From contig CABUWK010000038.1 in NCBI GenBank assembly GCA_902495325.1, forward strand, positions 1 through 22,597: a stretch of DNA of 22,597 nucleotides. Direction: 5' to 3'. Positions 6,988-15,137 of the stretch are shown here, piece after piece. Positions within the stretch are counted from its first letter, which is position 1, and each line of letters starts with the position of its first letter. The stretch comes from an uncultured Acidiphilium sp. (lineage in GTDB: Bacteria > Bacillota > Clostridia > Christensenellales > Borkfalkiaceae). Both the position numbers and the translations under genes were made by a program. The notes beneath the pieces are model-generated. The model saw only the letters and a program-made list of their open reading frames with translations. It was not told the DNA's origin and made no database searches.

Positions 6988-7881
6988 GTGCTGGAAATAT
7001 TTCTCGATGCTTTGCTTGACGGTCTGAAAATGTTGCCGTTGTTGTTTGTAACGTATATCGTGATAGAGCTTATCGAAAGGAAAACGTCTTTTGCAAAAGA
7101 CGGAAAATTCCTTTCCGGGAAAGGGGCGCCTTTGTTCGGCGCGCTCGCCGGATCCTTTCCCCAGTGCGGCGTCAGCGTGATGGCTGCCAAACTGTTCGAA
7201 CGCGGGCTGATCGGGGTGGGAACTTTGCTTTCCGTATTCATCGCCACGTCGGACGAAGCGTTTTCCATTCTGATCGCGAGCGATAAGAGACTGACGCTGT
7301 TGCCTTTGATCGGCGGAAAATTTCTTTTCGCGGTGATCGTTGGCTACGTGCTGAACGGGATCTTCCATGCGAAAAAGGCAAAGCCGGACGAAGACGAAAC
7401 TTACGATCACGAGGAAGTCTGTGCTCATTGTCACGATCATGCCGTTGCAGAGGGGGAAGGAAAATATTCCTGGATCGGAAAGTATATTCTCGTTCCTCTG
7501 TTTCATGCGTTGCAGACCTTTCTTTACGTGTTTCTCGTTATGTGGATATTCGGAGTCTTCTTTTCCGAAAACGGCGTGATCGGGGCAGCCGCACTCGAAA
7601 AGTTTTTAAGCGGATCCCGCTTTTTCACCCCCTTCCTGTCCGCGCTGATCGGGTTGATCCCCAATTGCGCGTCCTCCGCGGTGCTTACGGCGGCGTATCT
7701 GAAAGGGGCGATCTCTTTTGCAAGCCTGTTCGCGGGGTTGTCGGTCAACGCAGGGGTCGGAATGGCGATCCTTTTCCGGGATACGAAGCAAACGAAACGG
7801 AATCTGCTTCTTCTTGTTTTTCTCTATGTGCTCGGGTCGCTCGCGGGTCTTGCGATCGAACTTGCGTCGTCTTTGTTTTAA
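6988..7881 (+). CDS. ArsP_2-family putative heavy-metal/arsenic exporter
   Basis: A 297-residue membrane protein in two homologous halves of about four to five helices. Each half carries a family signature: GSFPQCGVS in the first and GLIPNCASSAV in the second. Between the halves lies a hydrophilic loop rich in metal-binding residues, DHEEVCAHCHDHA (about 140-152), also typical of this family. Members are annotated as putative 10-helix metal or arsenic exporters; direct biochemical proof is limited. The start is GTG, with GGAG (6977-6980) seven bases upstream. It is the first gene of a run of five same-strand genes with gaps of no more than 10 bp or overlaps, so it is probably the operon leader. 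Confidence 0.88.
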   Translation: MLEIFLDALLDGLKMLPLLFVTYIVIELIERKTSFAKDGKFLSGKGAPLFGALAGSFPQCGVSVMAAKLFERGLIGVGTLLSVFIATSDEAFSILIASDKRLTLLPLIGGKFLFAVIVGYVLNGIFHAKKAKPDEDETYDHEEVCAHCHDHAVAEGEGKYSWIGKYILVPLFHALQTFLYVFLVMWIFGVFFSENGVIGAAALEKFLSGSRFFTPFLSALIGLIPNCASSAVLTAAYLKGAISFASLFAGLSVNAGVGMAILFRDTKQTKRNLLLLVFLYVLGSLAGLAIELASSLF

Positions 7882-7891
7882 GGAGTTTTCT

Positions 7892-9310
7892 ATGACGGAA
7901 ACGGAAAAATACGAAAGACTGACGAACGGCGCGGTGAAACCTTTGATCGTATCTCTTGCCGTGCCGACGATTTTCACCATGCTGATCTCGTCCTTCTACA
8001 ATATGGCGGACGCGATGTTCGTGGGGACGATCGATCCGCAGGCTTCCGGGGCGATCAGCGTTGTGTTCTCCTTTATGGCGATCGTTCAGGCATTCGGGTA
8101 TTTCTTCGGGCACGGATCGGGAAACTATATTTCCCGTATGCTGGGAGACAAAAGAAAAGCCGAAGCCGAAACGATGGCGTCCGTCGGGTTCTTTTCGGCG
8201 CTGGCTTTCGGGACCCTTATCATGATCTTCGGGCTGATTTTTCTCGATCCTCTCTGCTTTGCCCTCGGATCCACGCCGACGATCAAACCTTATGCGAAGG
8301 ACTATCTCTTTTATATTCTTCTCGGCGCGCCCTATATGACGGCTTCTCTCGTTCTCAACAATCAGCTTCGTTTTCAGGGAAGCGCGGTTTACGCGATGAT
8401 CGGCATCTGTTCGGGCGGGGTGATCAACATCGGGCTGGACGCCTGGTTTATTCTGGGGCTCGGCATGGGAACGGGCGGCGCCGGGCTTGCCACGGCGATC
8501 AGCCAATTGATCTCCTTCGCTCTTCTTCTTGCGGGAACAAGCCGCGGCGGAAATATCCGCCTGCGTGTAAGATCCTATCGTTTCCGCGCCTTTTATTACC
8601 TCGAGATCCTGCGCGGCGGGCTTCCCTCTCTCGGAAGACAGGGGATCTCGAGCGTTGCGACGGTCTGTCAGAACTTTGCCTGCGCCGCCTTTCTTTCCGC
8701 TTACGTGGACGAAACGATCGCCGCCCTCGGTATCGTAACGAAAATCATGGGTTTTTTCTCCTCGGCGGTCATCGGGTTCGGGCAGGGCTTTCAGCCGGTG
8801 TGCGGATTCAACTACGGGGCGAAAAAATATTACAGACTGCTCGAGGGGTATTGGTTTTCTGTATTTGTATGCACGGGCTTTTGTCTGCTGATCGGTGGCG
8901 GCGGGATCCTCTTCCGGAAATCGATCGTGCCCCTTTTTACGAATAGTGCGGTCGTGGCGGAATATGCTTACCCCGCGTTTATCGCGCAGTGCGTCGCATT
9001 TGCCGGATTCGGCTATATCACCGCGTCCAACATGATGTTGCAGAATATCGGAAAGGTCGTGCCGGCAACTCTTCTCGCTTCGGCAAGACAAGGGCTGTTC
9101 TTTATCCCCTCGCTGTTTTTGCTCGGGAAGGGGTTCGGACTTGACGGAATACGGCTTACGCAGGCGATCGCCGACGGAATGACCCTGATATTCTCCGTAG
9201 CCGTGACGGTGCCCGTTGTGATCGCTCTCGGAAGAGAAGGGAGAAAACAGAGATCCGCAAACGAAAGCGGAAGACAAATAATTGCAAACGAAGGTGTAAG
9301 ATATGAATGA
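7892..9310 (+). CDS. MATE family efflux transporter
   Basis: A 472-residue polytopic protein with the 12-helix, two-bundle layout of multidrug and toxic compound extrusion transporters. Family features include PLIVSLAVPTIFTMLISSFYN at the start, NMADAMFVG, GHGSGNYISRMLG, a mid-protein GGLPSLGRQG and GFGQGFQPVCGFNYGAKKY in the second half. MATE proteins export cationic drugs or metabolites using Na+ or H+. ATG 7892 is chosen because AAGGAG (7880-7885) lies six bases upstream; the frame is open further upstream within the previous gene, but that part is not MATE-like. It follows the ArsP_2 gene by 10 bp and overlaps the dynamin gene by 8 bp. Confidence 0.93.
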   Translation: MTETEKYERLTNGAVKPLIVSLAVPTIFTMLISSFYNMADAMFVGTIDPQASGAISVVFSFMAIVQAFGYFFGHGSGNYISRMLGDKRKAEAETMASVGFFSALAFGTLIMIFGLIFLDPLCFALGSTPTIKPYAKDYLFYILLGAPYMTASLVLNNQLRFQGSAVYAMIGICSGGVINIGLDAWFILGLGMGTGGAGLATAISQLISFALLLAGTSRGGNIRLRVRSYRFRAFYYLEILRGGLPSLGRQGISSVATVCQNFACAAFLSAYVDETIAALGIVTKIMGFFSSAVIGFGQGFQPVCGFNYGAKKYYRLLEGYWFSVFVCTGFCLLIGGGGILFRKSIVPLFTNSAVVAEYAYPAFIAQCVAFAGFGYITASNMMLQNIGKVVPATLLASARQGLFFIPSLFLLGKGFGLDGIRLTQAIADGMTLIFSVAVTVPVVIALGREGRKQRSANESGRQIIANEGVRYE

Positions 9311-11570
9311 TAAATTTACCGAGATACTGAAAAGAGCGGAAAAGGAAATAAGCGAAGGGAAGTTCGATCTTGCCGGACTGAAAACGGCGGAGCGGACGGG
9401 AGAGCTTGCGCTCGGCGCGAACGAATATTTCGGACGGCTGCTGGAAGACGACTGTTTCCGTATGTTTGTAGTCGGTTCGACCAACAGCGGAAAGTCGGCG
9501 TTTGTGAACAGTCTGATCGGGAAAAACCTCATGCCCGTCAGCAGCAATTCCTGCACGGCGATCGCCTATCGTATCGAACGTTCGGACGATCGTTCGGTGT
9601 CTTTTCCCGCTTCCCGGGCGGGAACGGTCACGCTGACGGAGGAAGGCGAATTCGGTTTCGACGAAGAGAGCGATCTGACGGACGCGCTGTCGGAATTTGT
9701 CGGAAAAGAAAGCGTGAAAGGAGAAAAAAGCGATTTTCTCCGCCGCGCGATCGCCTTTATCAACGATCTCCCGAAAACGGAAGAAGAAGCCGGAGCCTGC
9801 GGGTGGAACGATTACATCAGCGGGAAAGAGATCACGGTGAAATATCCCGTTCGTCTCGAGCTGCCCGTCGGTTCGTTCGTGATCAACGATACGCCGGGGC
9901 ATACCGATTCGGCAAACGGCGGAAGCCATTTCGGGAAGCTGTGCGACGCGATACGCGGAGACACGGCGAATACCGTTCTTCTGTTTGTCCTTCGCCCGGA
10001 CAACCCTTCTACCACGGATAACGCCGAGCTTGTGGACAAGATCTGCGAGATCAATAAGGCGATCGATCCGTCGTATTCCTTCTTCATCGTGTCCCATGCG
10101 GACGCCGTCGCGCAGAATCCGATCTCTCTTTCCGACGGAAAAACGCTGACGCAAGCCGAAAGACTGGCGGAATTCGACAATCTGATCGAAAAGAATACGG
10201 TCAGGGCAAAATCGTGCGTCGTGGAATTCAAAAACAGAAACGTTTTTTTCGTCGATTCTTATAAAAGCCTGCTCGCGTTCGGCTATCCGGAGCTTTTGTC
10301 CGAAGACGGATTTCTGCCGTACGAGCACGAGCGCGACGATAAGGGAAACCTCGTCGTGAGCGACCGCGTGCTTCCGTATTACCGGAAGGATCGCACGGGA
10401 ACGGAAGGCGTTTCCGCGGAGGAGATCCGGCGGGAATGCGAAGAGATCCTGCAAAGCGGGTCTTCTTCTCTCGAAAAAGCTCTCGTGCGCTCCGGACTAA
10501 GGTCGGTCGGGTGCGCGCTGTCGCGCTATATCCTTCTGAAAAAGGACGAGCTGAAAGCGGATAAACTCCGCCGCGGGATCGAAGGGCGTTTCGCGGAAGT
10601 CGAGGAGAGGCTAAAAAAAGAGAAAAGCGAAGCAATAAGCCGATTAAACGCTCTTTATGCGGAAAAGGAAGAAACGGAAGAAAGACTCGGGCGGGTCGTA
10701 AAGGACAAGCTTGACGCCGTGCGGTTTTCTTTTGACCGCAGTTTTTTTGCGGAGCTTGAAGAGGAAGTCGGGAAACACTGTTTCGAGGTGATGAAGGACG
10801 CCGTATCCGATTTCCACGGGATCGATAAAGAGCAATTCGCGAAACTTTACGGCAGTTGCCATCCGAAAACGAACCTTGTTTCCTTAAAGGGTATGAACAG
10901 GAGATCGATGGACGTTTTCAAGGAAGAAGTGAAAACGGAGATCGTGGAAAAACAGCTGAACGATCTTTACTACGAAACGGTGATCGAAGGATTTTTCGAC
11001 AACGAGAAATTCGGAAAAGCCGTGAAGGCGCAAAAGTCGAAGATCCTCGGGGAGTGCTACCGAAAACTTGCCGGAGACGACAGGCTTGAAGGTATTGCCG
11101 ATCCCGCGGTCGAGGTGACGGAAGATCTGAAAGGAGACGTGCGCGGCTTTGCCGTGAAAAATCTCAGGGAAAGGGAAGTCTCCCTTCGCTGGAACGATTT
11201 TACGGGCGGCGAAAAACTGAAAAACTTTTTCGTCGGGATCTTCCGTCCGTCGAAAAAGAAACTGATCACGCAGAAACTCGAAGTGGACGAAGAGGCGCAG
11301 AGCGACGCTTTGTCCGCCGATTGGAAAACGATAGAAGAGGCGCTCGAAAACGCCGTGGAGCAGAGCTTTTCGGAAAACGAGCTCGCAGCCTTCCGCAAAG
11401 AAGCGTCGGGCGAAGAATGTCTTTCTTCCGTGAAGAGCATGCGGGAGATCTGCAAGGCGATCGCGGACGACGAAGAGCTGCTCGACGCGCTTACCCTCGA
11501 CGAAGAGACGATGAAGGAGAAAACGGAAGCTTTCCGCGCTTTGTTTACGGCGGCGGAAAGCGGAGAATAA
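9303..11570 (+). CDS. Bacterial dynamin-like GTPase
   Basis: A 755-residue protein with an N-terminal dynamin-type GTPase domain: G1 GSTNSGKS (58-65), G2 Thr in SNSCTAIA (T85), G3 DTPGH (196-200). The G4 position reads SHAD (264-267) instead of the usual TKxD/NKxD, so guanine recognition may be unusual. The C-terminal 400 residues are helical and charged, with a coiled-coil-like stretch (about 415-470) and a basic segment FVGIFRPSKKKL (about 641-653) that could touch membrane. Bacterial dynamins remodel or repair membranes and often occur as adjacent pairs; here there is one. AAGGTG lies six bases before the ATG. The next two genes, both membrane-anchored and tightly linked, are candidate partners. 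Confidence 0.82.
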   Translation: MNDKFTEILKRAEKEISEGKFDLAGLKTAERTGELALGANEYFGRLLEDDCFRMFVVGSTNSGKSAFVNSLIGKNLMPVSSNSCTAIAYRIERSDDRSVSFPASRAGTVTLTEEGEFGFDEESDLTDALSEFVGKESVKGEKSDFLRRAIAFINDLPKTEEEAGACGWNDYISGKEITVKYPVRLELPVGSFVINDTPGHTDSANGGSHFGKLCDAIRGDTANTVLLFVLRPDNPSTTDNAELVDKICEINKAIDPSYSFFIVSHADAVAQNPISLSDGKTLTQAERLAEFDNLIEKNTVRAKSCVVEFKNRNVFFVDSYKSLLAFGYPELLSEDGFLPYEHERDDKGNLVVSDRVLPYYRKDRTGTEGVSAEEIRRECEEILQSGSSSLEKALVRSGLRSVGCALSRYILLKKDELKADKLRRGIEGRFAEVEERLKKEKSEAISRLNALYAEKEETEERLGRVVKDKLDAVRFSFDRSFFAELEEEVGKHCFEVMKDAVSDFHGIDKEQFAKLYGSCHPKTNLVSLKGMNRRSMDVFKEEVKTEIVEKQLNDLYYETVIEGFFDNEKFGKAVKAQKSKILGECYRKLAGDDRLEGIADPAVEVTEDLKGDVRGFAVKNLREREVSLRWNDFTGGEKLKNFFVGIFRPSKKKLITQKLEVDEEAQSDALSADWKTIEEALENAVEQSFSENELAAFRKEASGEECLSSVKSMREICKAIADDEELLDALTLDEETMKEKTEAFRALFTAAESGE

Positions 11571-11580
11571 GGGAAACGCT

Positions 11581-12372
11581 ATGGATAAATGGGTTGCCCG
11601 GCTGAAAAGCGGGATTCTTCCTTTTTTGTGCTTTCTCGGCGGCGTTGCGATCGGGATCCTTCTCGTGCTCGCCTTCCGCGCGGGGCTGAAAAAAAAGAAA
11701 GGGAGCAACAAAACGGGGGTTCGGGCGGCGGATATTTCCGACGCGACGAACGCCGCGCTCGATTATTTTTTCCGCAGGGAAACGGGGCTCGATTTTAAGA
11801 CGAAAACGCAGACGTTCTGCGCTGCGGTAGACCGGCTGTGCGGAGAGATCGCTTCGCTTTATTATCTCGACGGCGTGAAAAAATACAGACTTCTGGAAGG
11901 TTCTTCCTGGACGGGGAATGGATTCGAAACGCCGCTCGAGTTCGATGTTTTCGAATTGATCGCTTTTTTCGACAGTCTGCTTTGTACCGTGCAGACGGCG
12001 CTTGAAAACGCCGTGAAGTCGGATAAATTCATGCGGGCGTATTCCGCTTACCGCCTCGTGAACCGGAAAATCGCGAAAGATCCGACCGAGGCGAAGCTGG
12101 CTACGATCATAGCCGTGTTTTATCCCCCCGTGCGCGAGGAGACGAGCGTGGTAAAGAGATTCTTTGCCGCGGCGGTGAAAAAGGTTGCGGCGCCCGTCGT
12201 ACGGTACGGCATACGAAAACTGGAACCTTCCGTCGTCGAGGTGTCGGACGGGTTTTATGCGGCGTGCCTTAAAGGGATCGCGGAAGATATCAATTTTTTG
12301 TATTCCCATAATTTCGCAAAGGGCGTAGGCAGGCTGACGGGCGTTTTGCCCGACGAAGAGGAGGCGGTATGA
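11581..12372 (+). CDS. Unknown single-pass membrane protein, candidate dynamin partner A
   Basis: A 263-residue protein I do not recognise. One membrane helix spans about residues 11-33, followed at once by KKKKG, which by the positive-inside rule puts the remaining 230 residues in the cytoplasm. That part is predicted mainly helical, with mixed charge and a hydrophobic amphipathic stretch near residues 190-215 (VKRFFAAAVKKVAAPVVRYG). It lies 10 bp after the dynamin gene; its ribosome site AAGGG overlaps the dynamin stop codon. It overlaps the next gene by 4 bp. The following protein has the same layout and some similar segments (EIASLYY against EIAAVFN), so the two may be distant paralogues. 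Function is unknown; co-encoding suggests recruiting or regulating the GTPase at the membrane. Confidence 0.8.
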   Translation: MDKWVARLKSGILPFLCFLGGVAIGILLVLAFRAGLKKKKGSNKTGVRAADISDATNAALDYFFRRETGLDFKTKTQTFCAAVDRLCGEIASLYYLDGVKKYRLLEGSSWTGNGFETPLEFDVFELIAFFDSLLCTVQTALENAVKSDKFMRAYSAYRLVNRKIAKDPTEAKLATIIAVFYPPVREETSVVKRFFAAAVKKVAAPVVRYGIRKLEPSVVEVSDGFYAACLKGIAEDINFLYSHNFAKGVGRLTGVLPDEEEAV

Positions 12373-13061
12373 GAATTTTTTCCTGTATCGTCGCCGTGCT
12401 GTTCGGAATGATCGCCGGGGCGGTCATCGGCGTGCTTGCGATCGTGAAAAAGGCGAGGAAGGATATTTCCGCCCGATTGCCGCGGACGGACAGGATCGAA
12501 GGCGAGGAAAACCGCGCCCGCGTGGAAGAGATCGTGCGCGCGCGGAAAAAGGGCTTCCGCCGTTCCGTGCGGGGATCCGTCTTCGTGAAAACGTTCGGCA
12601 TCGGCAAAAAGAGAAAGGCGGACATCGGATATTACGCCATGGTGAAGGAGATCGCCGCCGTGTTCAATCCGTCGAGCCGTTCTCCCGTTTTCGAACTGAA
12701 CGAAAAGGAGATCTTTTCTTTCGCCCACGACGTTACGATGCGGCTGACGGATATCGTGCGGGAGCTGAATGTTCCCTTCGTTTCCACGGCGAATCTTTCT
12801 TCGCTGATCTCTTCCGCAGACGTAGCCGTGAGCGTTGCGAAAAACAAATGGGTCGGAACCACTTCGAAAGCCGTCGGCTACCTTCTCCGCGTGATCAACG
12901 CGCTCAATCCTTTTTATTGGGTGAAGAAAATTTTTACGGCGGAAACGACCTTTCTTTTGTACCGCGAAGTCGTGGAAGCTTCGATCGAGATCGTCGGGAA
13001 ACAGTTCGCGGCTTTATACGGCGGGCAGGAGAGAGAAGAAAACGAGGGCGAAGCCGTATAA
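12369..13061 (+). CDS. Unknown single-pass membrane protein, candidate dynamin partner B
   Basis: A 230-residue protein I do not recognise. One membrane helix lies at about residues 4-26, followed by KKARK, so the remainder is probably cytoplasmic. A very basic linker (about 48-85) leads to a helical domain. Towards the C-terminus, ALNPFYWVKKIF and a following amphipathic helix ending KQFAALYGG could lie on a membrane surface. Layout matches the preceding protein: anchor, basic junction, helical domain, amphipathic C-terminal region. The start overlaps the previous stop (ATGA), suggesting coupled translation and perhaps fixed stoichiometry. A terminator follows at 13079, so this is the last gene of the operon that begins with the ArsP_2 exporter. 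Confidence 0.8.
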   Translation: MRIFSCIVAVLFGMIAGAVIGVLAIVKKARKDISARLPRTDRIEGEENRARVEEIVRARKKGFRRSVRGSVFVKTFGIGKKRKADIGYYAMVKEIAAVFNPSSRSPVFELNEKEIFSFAHDVTMRLTDIVRELNVPFVSTANLSSLISSADVAVSVAKNKWVGTTSKAVGYLLRVINALNPFYWVKKIFTAETTFLLYREVVEASIEIVGKQFAALYGGQEREENEGEAV

Positions 13062-13078
13062 AAAGTAAAAAAATCGAT

Positions 13079-13112
13079 AAAGGATGCAACAAAAGGCATC
13101 CTTTCTTTGTTT
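13079..13112 (+). terminator. Intrinsic terminator of the exporter/dynamin operon
   Basis: AAAGGATGC (13079-13087) pairs perfectly with GCATCCTTT (13096-13104) around an 8-nt loop, followed by the T-rich CTTTGTTT. It overlaps the promoter-like motif at 13085-13117. Confidence 0.8.
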
Positions 13113-13117
13113 AATAA
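13085..13117 (+). promoter_or_regulatory. Candidate autoregulatory ECF promoter, copy 1 (sigma operon)
   Basis: TGCAACAAAA (13085-13094), 11 bp, then TTTGTTTAATAA (13106-13117). The same two boxes with identical spacing stand before the lipoprotein gene at 15110-15142. A -35 containing AAC is a hallmark of ECF promoters. From TGCAACAA to GTTTAA the gap is 16 bp, normal for this class. The ECF sigma gene starts 40 bp downstream. Confidence 0.65.
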
Positions 13118-13156
13118 AGGAGAACGGGGAAAGATTCGTTTTTTACGGAGATGCAA

Positions 13157-13687
13157 ATGAATAACAAAGAAATCGACCGCCTGCTTTGCGAGATCTCCGA
13201 AGGAGACAACGGGGCGTTCGAAAGGTTGTATGAAGAAACCAGGAGGGGCGTATATTCCTTTTTGTGGTCTTATTTCGGCTGTCGGGAAGATGCGGAAGAC
13301 GCCATGCAGACGACTTACCTGAAGGTAAAATCGAACGTCTGTCAATATCGCCCCGGTTCGAACGGCGGCGCATGGCTGTTGCAGATCGCGAAAAACGTCG
13401 CGCTGAACACGTTGAAAGAGAGAAAGCGGAATGCGGGGGAGATCCCGGAGAATCTTCCGGGCGCGATCGACGTCGATTCCGATTATGCCGAAAAAGATTC
13501 CGTGATGACGCTCATGCGGAAGGTCCTCGGCGAAGAGGAGCGGAAAATCGTCATGCTGCACGTCGTGTGCGGGTATAAACATAAGGAGATCGCCGAAATG
13601 CTCGGCTGTCCCACGGGGACGGTCACATCCGCTTATAAACGCGCCCTCGATAAAATGAAGAAGGCGCGGAAGGAGGAAGGATTATGA
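13157..13687 (+). CDS. ECF-family RNA polymerase sigma factor
   Basis: A sigma factor of 176 residues with the two ECF domains. Region 2 includes FERLYEETRRGVYSFLWSYFG, then the DAEDAMQTTYLKV segment that melts and binds the -10. Region 4 has EERKIVMLHVVCGYKHKEIAEMLGCPTGTVTSAYKRAL, a helix-turn-helix for the -35. I prefer ATG 13157: the ribosome site ACGGAG (13145-13150) is six bases from it but touches the in-frame ATG at 13151. The stop overlaps the next start (ATGA), so sigma and anti-sigma are translationally coupled. The upstream bipartite motif, repeated before the lipoprotein gene, suggests that this sigma factor drives its own operon. Confidence 0.92.
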   Translation: MNNKEIDRLLCEISEGDNGAFERLYEETRRGVYSFLWSYFGCREDAEDAMQTTYLKVKSNVCQYRPGSNGGAWLLQIAKNVALNTLKERKRNAGEIPENLPGAIDVDSDYAEKDSVMTLMRKVLGEEERKIVMLHVVCGYKHKEIAEMLGCPTGTVTSAYKRALDKMKKARKEEGL

Positions 13688-15090
13688 AAAACTGGAAAAA
13701 GAAATTACTTTCGGAACTGGACGACGAGATCCCGGAACTTCGGGAAGACGTGAAAAAAGCCTCGATCCGCGTCGCTTCGTTCACGGCGGACGAGGTTTCC
13801 GATATCCGGACGGAAAAACGGAGAGAAAAAACGGGGAGAGGAAGTTTTTCTTCGTTGTTCGGAAAATTCGGCTTCCGTATCGGTGCGGTCGCCGCGGCGT
13901 TTCTGCTGTTGTGTACGGGCGCGATCGCTATCGTTGCCGGCACGAGAAAAGCGCCGGTTTCCGCCGTTTACGCCTATTCGATCGAGATCAATCCGTCCGC
14001 ATTGTTCATGACGGACGAAAACGGCGTCGTTTCCGGGGCGAGGGCGGTCAATTCCGATGCGGACGTCGTGTTTGTTTCCGCCGGGGAAGAAGCTTTTCTC
14101 GGACAGCCGCTTTCCGTTGCGATGGCGAAGTTTACCGACGAAGCGGCAAAGCTCGGCTATTTCAATTATAAAAACGGCGCGGTGCGCCTCGGTAAAACGG
14201 AAGGGGACGGTTCCGATCGTCTCGGTAGCGCGACCGAAGCCTTGAAAACCGCTTTCCGCGAAAGGGGCGTTTATGCCGTCGTTGCGGAAAAAACGATGCC
14301 TTTAAAGGAGCTCGGGGAAACGCTCGGCGTAAGCGGGAACGATCCGTTGAAAGCGTATGCGGATAAGATCGGCGAAACGGTCGATTTCTTCGGCGCAAGG
14401 CTTTCCGACGCCGCCGACTATACGAAAACTTACGTCGATTACATTATCAACGACCGCCTGTTCGGAATCGTGAAACTCGATCTCGAACGGATCGAAAAGA
14501 AAGCGGAAATGCTCTCCCGCATGGTCGTTCTGAACGAATCGATCGAAGAGAGCGCGGATAATCCGTACGTCGGGCTGATCCGCGATTACTGGACGGTAAA
14601 ATGGAGAGAAAGTTTGTCTCTTTCCGTTCGTTCTACGGCAGAGTTTGCCGGCATGATGAAGGAAATGGACGATCTCGTTGCCGGATACAAAGAACGGTTC
14701 GGGGACGTGATCTCGTCTTCTTCCGATCTTGCCGTAAAGGAAAGCGTGTATTCTTTCCTGACCGAAGACGAGGTCGCCGAATTTATCCGCGGCTTGACGG
14801 CGTTCGATTTCGCTTCGTCTGCGGAGAATGCGATCTCCATTCTGAAACAGGCGGGAGTGGACGTGGATATTCTCGAATCTCTTCTTCTCCTGCCTTCCAC
14901 GGCGGAAGAATATTTCGAAAAGATGAAGAGCGCGCTCGGCGAAGTGATCGCGGCAAGGAAGGAAAATTTCCGGTATCTTTACGAGGCGATCAGGGATCCG
15001 ATCGCCGAAAGCGCGTATGAGGACTACGTAAACGATATTATAAAGAAATACGGCGATCTTTCCGCCTATTGGGAATCGCTGAAAAAATAA
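13684..15090 (+). CDS. Transmembrane anti-sigma factor with RsgI-like ectodomain
   Basis: A 468-residue protein coupled by a 4-bp overlap to the ECF sigma gene. Residues 1-62 are cytoplasmic, short and charged (KKLLSELDDEIPELREDVKK), the likely sigma-binding part; they do not look like the beta-rich RsgI N-terminal domain or a zinc anti-sigma domain. One membrane helix follows at about 63-86. Outside, residues 95-150 resemble the RsgI middle domain, beginning YSIEINPSALFMTDENG. Clostridial RsgI proteins cleave themselves at an Asn-Pro in this motif; here it is N103-P104. The remaining 300 residues are helical, with no carbohydrate-binding module that I recognise. Likely role: hold the sigma factor inactive and release it by regulated cleavage. 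An M50-type protease is encoded at 5703, though not adjacent. Confidence 0.8.
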   Translation: MKNWKKKLLSELDDEIPELREDVKKASIRVASFTADEVSDIRTEKRREKTGRGSFSSLFGKFGFRIGAVAAAFLLLCTGAIAIVAGTRKAPVSAVYAYSIEINPSALFMTDENGVVSGARAVNSDADVVFVSAGEEAFLGQPLSVAMAKFTDEAAKLGYFNYKNGAVRLGKTEGDGSDRLGSATEALKTAFRERGVYAVVAEKTMPLKELGETLGVSGNDPLKAYADKIGETVDFFGARLSDAADYTKTYVDYIINDRLFGIVKLDLERIEKKAEMLSRMVVLNESIEESADNPYVGLIRDYWTVKWRESLSLSVRSTAEFAGMMKEMDDLVAGYKERFGDVISSSSDLAVKESVYSFLTEDEVAEFIRGLTAFDFASSAENAISILKQAGVDVDILESLLLLPSTAEEYFEKMKSALGEVIAARKENFRYLYEAIRDPIAESAYEDYVNDIIKKYGDLSAYWESLKK

Positions 15091-15100
15091 AAATTTTTTT

Positions 15101-15137
15101 TCGGAAGCCTGCAACAAAACGGGCTTCCGATTTGTTT
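15101..15137 (+). terminator. Intrinsic terminator after the anti-sigma gene
   Basis: TCGGAAGCC (15101-15109) pairs perfectly with GGCTTCCGA (15122-15130), followed by TTTGTTT. An eight-T run also lies just before the stem. The loop and tail carry the ECF-type motif, as in the hairpin at 13079. Confidence 0.75.

Noticed and set aside
7745..9556. Very long open frame (603 codons) on the minus strand across the MATE gene
   Set aside because: It is antisense to a clear MATE transporter, rich in Arg, His and Asp, and has no family features; long antisense frames are common here because of codon bias.
11705..11714. GCAACAAAAC inside the gene for dynamin partner A, resembling the first box of the ECF motif
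   Set aside because: There is no TTTGTTTAATAA at the right distance and it lies in a coding region; chance match.
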